64,000 bases of DNA from Candidatus Dadabacteria bacterium (GTDB taxonomy: Bacteria > Desulfobacterota_D > UBA1144 > Nemesobacterales > Nemesobacteraceae), in the NCBI GenBank assembly GCA_009840385.1, contig VXNX01000003.1, positions 1 through 64,000 on the forward strand, in the 5' to 3' direction. Positions 36,023 to 43,348 of the stretch are shown piece after piece. Both the position numbers and the translations under genes were made by a program. The notes beneath the pieces were generated by a model that worked only from the letters and a program-made list of their open reading frames with translations, did not search any database and was not told where the DNA came from. How positions within the stretch are numbered: position 1 is the stretch's first letter; every line of letters starts with the position of its first letter.

Positions 36023-36512
36023 TCCCGATCATGTCTCGAAACTAAAAGATGGTGCGGCCGCATGGAACCGGTGGCGGGAGGAAGAGCCGGATGTTCTGCC
36101 GGATCTCGGCTGGGCGAATATTAACGGGCTTGATCTTGACGGCGCGGTATTTGCCGGGGCGGTTCTCAAGCTTGCTTTCTGCAAGGGGTGCAGTCTGGTG
36201 GGTGCGGATTTCTCAGGGGCGAGCATGCGTGGAGTAAACTTCGAGGGATGCGATCTTCGCGGTGCTGTATTCAGGGGTGCCAACCTTGAGGGAGCCCACA
36301 TGCTCGGGGCCGATCTCACGGGCGCCGATTTCGCGGGCGCAAACCTCAAGCTTGCGAATTTTGACGGGGCGATTCTGAGGGATGCAGACCTTACGGGTGC
36401 GAAAAAACTGCGGGCTCCGCAGCTCTTCGCTCTCAAGGACCTTCAGAATCTCAAGGTTTCAGACGCAATCCTTGAGAAGGTAAAAGACAAGTCCCCGCAT
36501 CTGTTTGAGTGA
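36015..36512 (+). CDS. Pentapeptide-repeat protein
   Basis: The 165-residue protein has a central run of about 18 A(D/N)LxG-type pentapeptides (about residues 35-130), predicted to form a right-handed quadrilateral beta helix. A short N-terminal helix (AWNRWREEEP) and a helical C-terminal cap flank it. Some relatives mimic DNA and protect gyrase, but most have unknown roles. Cytosolic; no signal peptide. Starts within the preceding gene. Confidence 0.8.
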   Translation: MADPDHVSKLKDGAAAWNRWREEEPDVLPDLGWANINGLDLDGAVFAGAVLKLAFCKGCSLVGADFSGASMRGVNFEGCDLRGAVFRGANLEGAHMLGADLTGADFAGANLKLANFDGAILRDADLTGAKKLRAPQLFALKDLQNLKVSDAILEKVKDKSPHLFE

Positions 36513-36580
36513 GCTTTTCAGACAGGAAGGTTTTTTTGAAACTTTTTCGCATCCTTTGATACCCAAGTGGTCTCGGCGCC

Positions 36581-36608
36581 TTGCCAACGCCCATCCGACC
36601 GATTAATT
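36581..36608 (+). promoter_or_regulatory. Candidate promoter of xseA
   Basis: TTGCCA (36581-36586), a 16-base spacer and TTAATT (36603-36608) end 11 bases before the xseA ATG at 36620. There is no Shine-Dalgarno. Confidence 0.35.
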
Positions 36609-36619
36609 TACGTTTAACA

Positions 36620-37771
36620 ATGGACAGGAAAATCTATAGCGTATCGGAACTCAATTCCTCGATAAAAGAGGCGATTGAGCTTGAGTTCGGAGGGGAGACG
36701 ATATGGGTTGCCGGAGAGATTTCCGGTTTCAAGGGGCATTACGCAAGCGGCCACTGGTACTTTTCCCTTAAGGATGAGCAGAGCCAGATCTCCGCTGCCT
36801 GCTTCAGAAGAGACAACCAGCAGATAAAGTTCACGCCGGAGAACGGGATGGATGTCATATGCGCCGCGCGGGTTGGGGTTTACGAGAAAAGCGGCGTTTA
36901 CCAGCTTTACGTAAGCGCCATGGAGCCCAGAGGTATCGGTGCCGACGCGCTGGCGCTTGAGAAACTGAAGCAGAAGCTTTCAGAAGAAGGGCTTTTCGAC
37001 ATCTCGAAAAAACGCCCCCTCCCGTTTCTCTCCCGTAAAATAGGAGTGGTTACCTCCCCCTCGGGAGCCGCCGTAAGAGACGTAATAAAGGTCGTATACA
37101 GAAGGTCTCCCAACGTTGAGGTGATTATTTCCCCCGCAAGCGTTCAGGGAGACGGTGCACCGGCTGAGATAGTCAGGGCCCTTGAGAGGCTCTACGCCAT
37201 GGAGGGTCTGGACCTTGTGATCGTAACCAGGGGAGGGGGGTCAAAAGAAGATCTAAAGGCTTTTAACGACGAGGGAGTCGCCAGAAAAATTGCCGCTTCT
37301 CCTTTCCCGGTGATCTCTGCGGTGGGTCACGAAGTGGATGTGACCATAGCCGATCTCGTATCCGACGTGAGGGCGGCTACGCCTTCGATGGCAGCCGAGC
37401 TTGCCGTAAGGGAGAAAAGAGAGATTCTCGAAGATCTTGTGCAGTTTCGCCGCCGCCTCGATCGCTCCCTCACAAACCGCGTCGATATGTTCTCCATGCA
37501 GCTTGACGGATACGCAAACAGCTTCAGACATCACATGACCTCGCGAATTGAGAACCTCGAGCGCCGCATCGAGAACTATTCCGGAAAACTGGATTCCCTC
37601 AATCCTTTCGGTGTTCTGCGGAGGGGATACGCCATTGTTTCAAGAGAGAAAAACGGCGAGATAGTAGAGGATTCCCGAACGCTTGAGCAGGAGGAAAAAC
37701 TCATCTTAAGGCTAAGCAGAGGCAGGGCGTTTTGCAGTGTTGAGGGGACAGAGGACGAACCGCAGGCCTGA
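36620..37771 (+). CDS. xseA: Exodeoxyribonuclease VII large subunit
   Basis: Catalytic subunit of the single-strand exonuclease ExoVII used in mismatch repair and DNA damage tolerance. The 383-residue protein has an OB-fold N-domain (VAGEISGFKGHYASGHWYF), the catalytic core (GVVTSPSGAAVRD, RGGGSKEDL, VGHEVDVTIAD) and a shortened coiled-coil tail with LNPFGVLRRGYAI. ATG 36620 is the family start. The small subunit gene xseB is not in the window. Confidence 0.93.
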   Translation: MDRKIYSVSELNSSIKEAIELEFGGETIWVAGEISGFKGHYASGHWYFSLKDEQSQISAACFRRDNQQIKFTPENGMDVICAARVGVYEKSGVYQLYVSAMEPRGIGADALALEKLKQKLSEEGLFDISKKRPLPFLSRKIGVVTSPSGAAVRDVIKVVYRRSPNVEVIISPASVQGDGAPAEIVRALERLYAMEGLDLVIVTRGGGSKEDLKAFNDEGVARKIAASPFPVISAVGHEVDVTIADLVSDVRAATPSMAAELAVREKREILEDLVQFRRRLDRSLTNRVDMFSMQLDGYANSFRHHMTSRIENLERRIENYSGKLDSLNPFGVLRRGYAIVSREKNGEIVEDSRTLEQEEKLILRLSRGRAFCSVEGTEDEPQA

Positions 37772-37774
37772 TTT

Positions 37775-38770
37775 TCAGGGAACGACGGAAAGACTCTTGA
37801 GTTCGACGACGGATATGTTCTGTGCGTACAGGCGGTCCTGTGTTCTCTCGGGCGGGGATAAGTCCGTAAGTATCAGCCTTATTCTTCCGCCGAGATCGCT
37901 TCTTAGATTTTTCGCCGAACCGTTTTCGTCGCAAAGCCTGTTAACGACATTTTCAATCTCGGTGCCCGAAAGAAAAAGCATTACAGGCATTATCTCCGGG
38001 GCATCCGCGAAAAAATCCTCCGGGGCATCCGCGATGGCTCCCCTGGCTGCGGTCTGCAGGTTGAGGAGGTTGGCGAATTTCGAAAAAGAACCGCCGCGGG
38101 GAAGGTAGGAAAACGTCTGATCCTCAATGGAGACCGTTCCCAGATCCTGTTCTGATAGACGCAGGAGGTCGAGTATGTCCCCATGGGAAAAGACCCTGCT
38201 CTCATCGGGGGCGCCTCCTGCATTGAATATTACGGCCTCTGAGTCTTCCTTTACCGAACTTCCAAGCGCGCTTATCTCGTCCTTGAGCTTTTTCCTGGCG
38301 AGAAAGCCGAATTTCACGACATTTGCGTAGCTGACTATTTCTTCCTCCACTGGAACCCTCTGGTTTACGCTGAGAAAGGCTTTTTCCACTTTTTCTCCGA
38401 GCATGGGGTCCCCGACCAGCTCCCGCGCGTCATCTATGCTTGCGGAGAGAAAAAAGCAGTCTCCAGCCGAGACCTCGAGGATATCCCTTGCTTCCTTGAT
38501 GCTCCTTGCAGGCAGGGATATCCCCCCGAGCGTGAATACGGCAAGTTCGAAAAAAAGGCACGCCAGGGTGTTAGGCGAGAGAACAATAACCCTGCTTCCG
38601 GTGGAGAACCCCGAATTCAGAAGAAAACAGGCTATGCTTTCAACCTCGGTCACAAGATCGGGCCAGGTGATCTGTTTCCAGCTCCACCCGTCTTTTTTCT
38701 GAAACAGCAGCCTTGAGCCGTTTTCCTTCGTTCTTTGCGCAAGGAAATTGTGAAAATTCCTTTCTTCCAT
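37775..38770 (-). CDS. Degenerate, truncated adenylate-forming (AMP-binding) enzyme
   Basis: The 331-residue protein resembles the N-terminal half of acyl-CoA synthetase-type ANL enzymes (WSWKQITWPDLVTEV; GSRVIVLSPNTLACLFFELAVFTLGG). The usual length is 500-650. The ATP-gripping TSGTTGxPK loop is replaced by NAGGAPDES (183-191), and the later adenylation motifs and C-terminal lid are missing. A 17-bp direct repeat creates a repeated ADAPE in the protein. It is intact as a frame, so it may be a non-catalytic derivative or a decaying gene. Divergent from the CCA-type gene. Confidence 0.65.
   Translation of the reverse strand: MEERNFHNFLAQRTKENGSRLLFQKKDGWSWKQITWPDLVTEVESIACFLLNSGFSTGSRVIVLSPNTLACLFFELAVFTLGGISLPARSIKEARDILEVSAGDCFFLSASIDDARELVGDPMLGEKVEKAFLSVNQRVPVEEEIVSYANVVKFGFLARKKLKDEISALGSSVKEDSEAVIFNAGGAPDESRVFSHGDILDLLRLSEQDLGTVSIEDQTFSYLPRGGSFSKFANLLNLQTAARGAIADAPEDFFADAPEIMPVMLFLSGTEIENVVNRLCDENGSAKNLRSDLGGRIRLILTDLSPPERTQDRLYAQNISVVELKSLSVVP
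37994..38034. repeat. In-frame short direct repeat
   Basis: Two exact 17-bp copies of CTCCGGGGCATCCGCGA start at 37994 and 38018, a 24-bp (eight-codon) period, inside the truncated AMP-binding gene. Confidence 0.7.
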
Positions 38771-38860
38771 CTTTCTTCTTCGGACCGCCTTTGCGGATTG
38801 TGATTCGGGTAAAATTAAAAACTATAATTTAACCGGTTTGCGCGCCAGAGTGACGAATTT

Positions 38861-40216
38861 ATGAAAAGGGAACTTGATTTTGAGAAGAAAAATTTTGCGG
38901 GGGCGCTTGAGATAGTAAAGACCCTCGGGGAAAAGGGACACGAAGCCTTTTTCGTGGGAGGCTGCGTGCGCGACGCCCTGCTCGGCGTTGCGTGCGAGGA
39001 GATCGATATAGCCACAAGCGCGACCCCACAGGAGGTGCAGCAGGCGTTTGCGAAAACCGTGGCCGTGGGGGAAAGCTTCGGCGTGGTGCTCGTAATAAGA
39101 GGAGACCTGAAATTCGAAGTCGCCACTTTCAGGCGGGAATCAAGGTACGGTGACGGAAGACATCCTGAATCCGTCGATTACACGAAAAGTCCCGAGGAGG
39201 ATGTTCGGAGAAGGGATTTTACTATAAACGGAATGCTCTACGATCCGCTCTCAGGAGAGCTTTACGATTACGTGGAAGGTCTCGAAGACCTTGAGCGCAG
39301 GCTGGTCAGGACCATAGGAGATCCCGAGAAGAGATTCGGCGAAGACAGGCTGAGAATGATGAGGGCGGTGCGCTTCACCTCATGTCTCGGTTTCGAGCTT
39401 GACGGGGCGGCACTTTCGGCCATCCGTGACGGGGCTTCCGGAATATCCGTTGTGAGCGGGGAGAGAATACGCGAGGAACTTGTCAAGATACTCACCCGCC
39501 AGAACCCGGGGGACGGACTCAGACTTCTTAGCTCCTGCGGTCTTCTCGAGCATTTTCTCCCGGAAGTCGAATGCATGCATGGGGTGCAGCAACCCCCTCA
39601 GTTTCACCCCGAAGGCGACGTGTTTGACCACACCTGTCTGGTAATGGACAAGCTCTATGCCAACACGGACGGCAGCTACTCGGAGGAGCTTGCGGTTGCC
39701 GCGCTTCTCCATGACGTCGGCAAGCCGCCCACTTACAGCGAATCCGACAGGATAAGGTTCAACGGACACGACAGGGTGGGAGCCAAGATGTCGGAAGATA
39801 TCTGCAGGAGGCTGAGATTTTCCAAAAAGCAGATAAGGAGAATTTCGGAACTTATCCTGGAGCACCTCAAGTTCAAGGATGTTTTCAACATGAGAGAAAG
39901 CACCCTCAAGAAATTTCTTTCCCTTCCGTATTTTGAGGAGCATATGGAGATGCATCTTGCCGACTGCATGGCAAGTCACGGGAAAACAGACGCCTACGAT
40001 TTCATACGGGAAAAGATGAAAGAGTATGGGCGTGAGGAGATAAAGCCCACACCGCTTCTCGCCGGGCAGGATCTTATAGATCTCGGCTATTCTCCGGGAC
40101 CCGTTTTTTCAGAAATACTTGGGCAGGTTGAAGAACTGCAGCTTGAGAACAGGCTGTCCTCCAAAGAAGAAGCCGTAGAGTTTGTCCTGAAGAATTACCC
40201 CGCCAGCCGCAGTTAG
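38861..40216 (+). CDS. cca: tRNA nucleotidyltransferase / poly(A) polymerase family protein with HD domain
   Basis: Probably adds or repairs the tRNA CCA end. The 451-residue class II protein has the head motif GGCVRDALLG (33-42), RRRDFTINGML near 112, EDRLRMMRAVRF, and an HD domain (FHPEGDVFDHT, LLHDVGKP). The usual DxD of the nucleotidyl site reads Glu47-Ile-Asp49, an unusual first carboxylate. A TATAAT lies at 38823-38828. Poly(A) polymerase or a split A-adding enzyme is an alternative. Confidence 0.85.
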   Translation: MKRELDFEKKNFAGALEIVKTLGEKGHEAFFVGGCVRDALLGVACEEIDIATSATPQEVQQAFAKTVAVGESFGVVLVIRGDLKFEVATFRRESRYGDGRHPESVDYTKSPEEDVRRRDFTINGMLYDPLSGELYDYVEGLEDLERRLVRTIGDPEKRFGEDRLRMMRAVRFTSCLGFELDGAALSAIRDGASGISVVSGERIREELVKILTRQNPGDGLRLLSSCGLLEHFLPEVECMHGVQQPPQFHPEGDVFDHTCLVMDKLYANTDGSYSEELAVAALLHDVGKPPTYSESDRIRFNGHDRVGAKMSEDICRRLRFSKKQIRRISELILEHLKFKDVFNMRESTLKKFLSLPYFEEHMEMHLADCMASHGKTDAYDFIREKMKEYGREEIKPTPLLAGQDLIDLGYSPGPVFSEILGQVEELQLENRLSSKEEAVEFVLKNYPASRS

Positions 40217-40378
40217 CGGTTTTTGTCCGGGTTTCACCTGCAATTAACCGGAGCTGTTCCGTGGGTACACGGACATTTCCGTGATACGTCGGGTGAATAG
40301 CTGGTAAAAAGGCGGGAATCCACCATTGAGGAATTTTTCCGTACAAGATCTTGTAGGAAAAAAGAGGTAGCAAAAAAA

Positions 40379-40420
40379 GACGGGGAATGGCTCTTATGCT
40401 GCATTCCCCGTCCTTGTTTT
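40379..40420. terminator. Bidirectional Rho-independent terminator
   Basis: A perfect 11-bp stem (GACGGGGAATG 40379-40389, CATTCCCCGTC 40402-40412) with a 12-base loop lies between the convergent cca and atpE genes. It has a T-rich tail on the plus side and an A run (40372-40378) that gives a U tail to minus-strand transcripts. Confidence 0.9.
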
Positions 40421-40432
40421 ATTGTATACGAG

Positions 40433-40759
40433 TCAGATTTTTCCCTGAAGCAGAAACGCTATCAGCAGGGCGTAGATTACCAGAGACTCGATCAGGGCGA
40501 GACCGATAATCATTGGCGTCTGAATCTTCGCCGAAGCTCCGGGATTTCTGGCTATGCCGTCAACAGCTGAAGCCGTGGCGAGTCCCTGTCCTACTCCAGC
40601 AACGCCCGCGGCTATGCCTATTCCCACGCCGGCACCGATGCCAAGTCCCATTTTTGCCAGATCGCCTAGGCCCCCCTCGGTCGCAGCAAATGCGTCAGGA
40701 ACGAAAGCGCCCAGCGAAACAAGCGCCGCCAGACCTATAAAAGAAAACAACCTTTTCAT
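40433..40759 (-). CDS. atpE: ATP synthase F0 subunit c with N-terminal signal-like extension
   Basis: Forms the rotating c ring. The 108 residues are longer than the usual 75-90 because a signal-peptide-like stretch (1-25, ending DAFA) precedes two membrane helices joined by the RNPGA polar loop. Ion-site residues are Gln58, Glu91, Ser92 and Tyr96, the set found in sodium-binding rings, although the Thr after Ser is Leu. It is the last gene of the atpZ-I-B-E run and is followed by a strong terminator; the F1 genes are elsewhere. Confidence 0.93.
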   Translation of the reverse strand: MKRLFSFIGLAALVSLGAFVPDAFAATEGGLGDLAKMGLGIGAGVGIGIAAGVAGVGQGLATASAVDGIARNPGASAKIQTPMIIGLALIESLVIYALLIAFLLQGKI

Positions 40760-40780
40760 TTCTAACCTCCTAGATTTGTG

Positions 40781-41470
40781 TCAATGTTCATGCGCTTCGG
40801 CAAGCGCGATATATATGGTCGAAAGTATAGTGAATATAAAAGCCTGCAGAAAAGATACGAAAATACCGAGTCCCACGAAAGCCATTGGAATCAGTATATG
40901 CGTGAGGTTGGTAAACACCCCAAGCACCATGTGGTCGCCCGTTATGTTCATGAAAAGCCTGAGGGAGAGTGACAGGGGTCTTACGAGATGGCTTATCACC
41001 TCGATGATCAGCATGAGCGGTGCGAGGAAAATTACCGGGCCCAGAAAATGTTTGATGTAACCGAATCCGTGCTCTCTTATTCCGTAGTAGTTGTACATGA
41101 CGAATATGAGAAGGGAGCACGCGACCGTGGTGTTAAGATTTCCGGTCGGCGGCAAAAAGCCCGGGACCATTCCCAGAAGGTTCGCGAACAGTATGAAGAA
41201 AAACGACCCGGCCAGAAGCGGGAAGTATTTCTTCGCTTTCTCTCGGGAACCAAACACGTTTTCAATCGTGTTGAAGAGAAACTCAAGTCCCACGAGTTCG
41301 AAGAAAATGTTCATCGACGGCTTCTCTTCGGGGATTACGGACTCTTCTTTCGAATAATGCTTAGTTGTCCTCAGGCCGACAAAAAGTATGAACAGAATTA
41401 CGAGTACTCCGCCCAGAATATGGTCGTATTGTATGAGACCGGCTAGGGAAAACCAGCTGAAATGTTCCAT
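40781..41470 (-). CDS. atpB: ATP synthase F0 subunit a
   Basis: Stator subunit forming the ion half-channels. The 229-residue polytopic membrane protein has the essential arginine Arg171 in SLSLRLFMNITGDH, and FANLLGMVPGF near 95-105. About 5-6 hydrophobic helices are present and the size is normal. It begins 2 bp after the atpI-like gene and is followed by atpE after 21 bp. Confidence 0.94.
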   Translation of the reverse strand: MEHFSWFSLAGLIQYDHILGGVLVILFILFVGLRTTKHYSKEESVIPEEKPSMNIFFELVGLEFLFNTIENVFGSREKAKKYFPLLAGSFFFILFANLLGMVPGFLPPTGNLNTTVACSLLIFVMYNYYGIREHGFGYIKHFLGPVIFLAPLMLIIEVISHLVRPLSLSLRLFMNITGDHMVLGVFTNLTHILIPMAFVGLGIFVSFLQAFIFTILSTIYIALAEAHEH

Positions 41471-41472
41471 GT

Positions 41473-41814
41473 TTAGCCCTTCAAACCTTTACCTATTATT
41501 ACTATCACCACGGAAGTTAAGCCTATCATTAAACCATATATATTTAGTTTTGCAAATATGAGCAGAACCGCTATTATCGCAAGCAGCGCGAGCATTTTCA
41601 TGACCAGTATGAACATGGAAAACGCAAGCGAATATCTCTTCTCCGCAAGCGCCTTTACGATAAATTTTATGGCCACGTAATCGAGCAGAAAAAGCACTCC
41701 CGCAACGGCTATGGCCACTGCGATCTCTTTTTCCCCGATGGCGATATTCACGGCGAAAAGAAGAGCCGTTACTGCCAGGGACACCTTCTCAACGCCGAGA
41801 CTAAGATTTTTCAT
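41473..41814 (-). CDS. ATP synthase subunit I-like membrane protein
   Basis: The 113-residue protein has four hydrophobic helices (about 10-25, 32-50, 65-85 and 90-110), as in the AtpI family placed before atpB, whose members help c-ring assembly or ion transport. Similarity is by layout and position more than by motifs. Its ATG lies inside the end of the atpZ frame (14-bp overlap), and atpB follows after 2 bp. Confidence 0.75.
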   Translation of the reverse strand: MKNLSLGVEKVSLAVTALLFAVNIAIGEKEIAVAIAVAGVLFLLDYVAIKFIVKALAEKRYSLAFSMFILVMKMLALLAIIAVLLIFAKLNIYGLMIGLTSVVIVIIGKGLKG

Positions 41815-42028
41815 CGTTTCCGTTTTCCCTTTTCTGCCTGAGTTTAAGGGTCCGCAAAAGCAGGGTTAGTCCTGCTACCACTCCGCATACAAGACCTAGC
41901 AGGGTAAAGAAAGGGAAGGCGGTGTCAAGTTTTCCGTCAATATAGTCGCCGAGGAAGAGCCCTGCTATGACAGAAAAGCCGAATTCAATGCCGACTACAG
42001 TGAAAAAAAGCCAGTTAGGATTTCTAAT
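41801..42028 (-). CDS. AtpZ/AtpI (ATPase gene 1) family protein with apparent ATT start
   Basis: A 75-codon frame on the minus strand encodes two membrane helices in AtpZ style: NPNWLFFTVVGIEFGFSV, then LGDYIDGKLDTAFPFF, then LLGLVCGVVAGL and a charged tail. The frame has no ATG, GTG or TTG upstream of the conserved part. ATT at 42028-42026 is preceded by GGGAGAG (42040-42034) at 5 bases, ideal Shine-Dalgarno spacing. It starts 2 bp after the hemL stop and ends inside the atpI-like gene, exactly where atpZ is expected. A start inside hemL at another non-standard codon, or a non-translated remnant, are alternatives. Confidence 0.6.
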   Translation of the reverse strand: MRNPNWLFFTVVGIEFGFSVIAGLFLGDYIDGKLDTAFPFFTLLGLVCGVVAGLTLLLRTLKLRQKRENGNDEKS

Positions 42029-42030
42029 CT

Positions 42031-43335
42031 CTACTCTCCCTGGGAAATCTCCAGAAGCGATGTGTGTATGGCCTGAAGCGTCTGATCTATCTGCTTTTTC
42101 GTATGCGCGGTTGAAACGAATACGCTTTCAAACTGGGACGGCGGAAACATGACCCCGTTTCGAAGGAGGTTTCTGAAGAATCTTGCGTACTTTTCGGTAT
42201 CGCATCCAAGGGCCCTGGAGTAGTCCGTGACTCTCTCTCCGGTGAAAAAAACGGTGAACATGGAACCTACCGAGTTTACGGTGGCGGCAATACCGATTTC
42301 CGCTACTGTCTCCCTTATTCCCGATACAAGAGAGTCGGTCAGGCTCTCAAGGCGCCTGTAGGTTCTTGCGTTAAGCTCTTTTACGGTAGCAAGTCCAGCC
42401 GCCATGGCAAGCGGATTTCCCGAGAGGGTTCCCGCCTGGTACATGGGGCCTTCGGGGGAAACCATCCCCATTATTTTCCCGCTTGCCCCGTATGCTCCCA
42501 CGGGAAGACCTCCTCCTATTATTTTCCCGAGACATGTTATGTCCGGGGTTACGCCGAACAGTGACTGCGCGCCTCCCCTGGCGAGGCGAAACCCCGTTAT
42601 GACCTCGTCAAAGATGAGAAGGGCTCCGTGCCTTTTGCATGCCGAGCGCAGCCGCCTGAGGAAATTTTTCCCTGGGGTTACTACTCCCATGTTCCCCGCC
42701 ACGGGTTCGATTATTACCCCGGCTATTTTCTTCGGGTACTTCGCGAAAAGCTTCGCGACGGAATCTATGTCGTTATACCGCGCGAGCAGGGTTCTGTTCA
42801 CAAACGATTTGGGAACCCCGGCGCTGCTCGGATTTCCGAAAGTAGTGGCTCCCGAGCCGGATTTAACGAGCAGAAAATCCGAGTGCCCGTGGTAACATCC
42901 CTCGAACTTCACTATGTACTCCCTTCCGGTGGCTGCTCTTGCGAGCCTTATGGCACTCATCGTAGCCTCGGTTCCGGAGTTGGTCATGCGGATTTTTTCA
43001 ATCGACGGGAAGCTTCTGGCTATCAGCGCGGCAAGGTCCGTTTCCAGTTCGCAGGGGGCGCCGTAACTTGTTCCAAGCGGAAGCCTTTTCTCCACGGCGC
43101 TTACGACCGAAGGGTGCGAGTGACCAAGTATCAGAGGACCCCAGGAGGCCACGTAGTCGATGAACCTGTTGCCGTCGGCGTCATACACGTAAGGACCTTC
43201 GGCCCTCGATACAAAAAGTGGCGAACCTCCGACGGCCGCGAAGGATCTCACTGGGCTGTTCACCCCGCCCACGAGAACGTTTCTCGCCCTGCGGAAAAGC
43301 TTTTCTGAATTGCGGGTGTTGGGAATTATAGTCAT
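42031..43335 (-). CDS. hemL: Glutamate-1-semialdehyde 2,1-aminomutase
   Basis: PLP enzyme making 5-aminolevulinate in the C5 haem pathway. The 434-residue protein has NSEKLFRRAR and GGVNSPVRSF at the N-terminus, ELETDLAALI, the PLP region LLIFDEVITGFR, and the Schiff-base lysine in DITCLGKIIGGG. The ATG (43335-43333) directly abuts a TnpB element; the nearest Shine-Dalgarno-like GAGG is 14 bases away, inside the element. Its native promoter has probably been displaced. The atp F0 genes follow it in the same direction. Confidence 0.94.
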   Translation of the reverse strand: MTIIPNTRNSEKLFRRARNVLVGGVNSPVRSFAAVGGSPLFVSRAEGPYVYDADGNRFIDYVASWGPLILGHSHPSVVSAVEKRLPLGTSYGAPCELETDLAALIARSFPSIEKIRMTNSGTEATMSAIRLARAATGREYIVKFEGCYHGHSDFLLVKSGSGATTFGNPSSAGVPKSFVNRTLLARYNDIDSVAKLFAKYPKKIAGVIIEPVAGNMGVVTPGKNFLRRLRSACKRHGALLIFDEVITGFRLARGGAQSLFGVTPDITCLGKIIGGGLPVGAYGASGKIMGMVSPEGPMYQAGTLSGNPLAMAAGLATVKELNARTYRRLESLTDSLVSGIRETVAEIGIAATVNSVGSMFTVFFTGERVTDYSRALGCDTEKYARFFRNLLRNGVMFPPSQFESVFVSTAHTKKQIDQTLQAIHTSLLEISQGE

Positions 43336-43348
43336 AACTAGACAGTTA
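43335..43348 (+). repeat. Inverted repeat, hemL-side end of the TnpB element
   Basis: TAACTAGACAGTTA, a perfect 14-bp inverted match to 44537-44550; it spans the tnpB stop and the first base of hemL. Confidence 0.7.
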
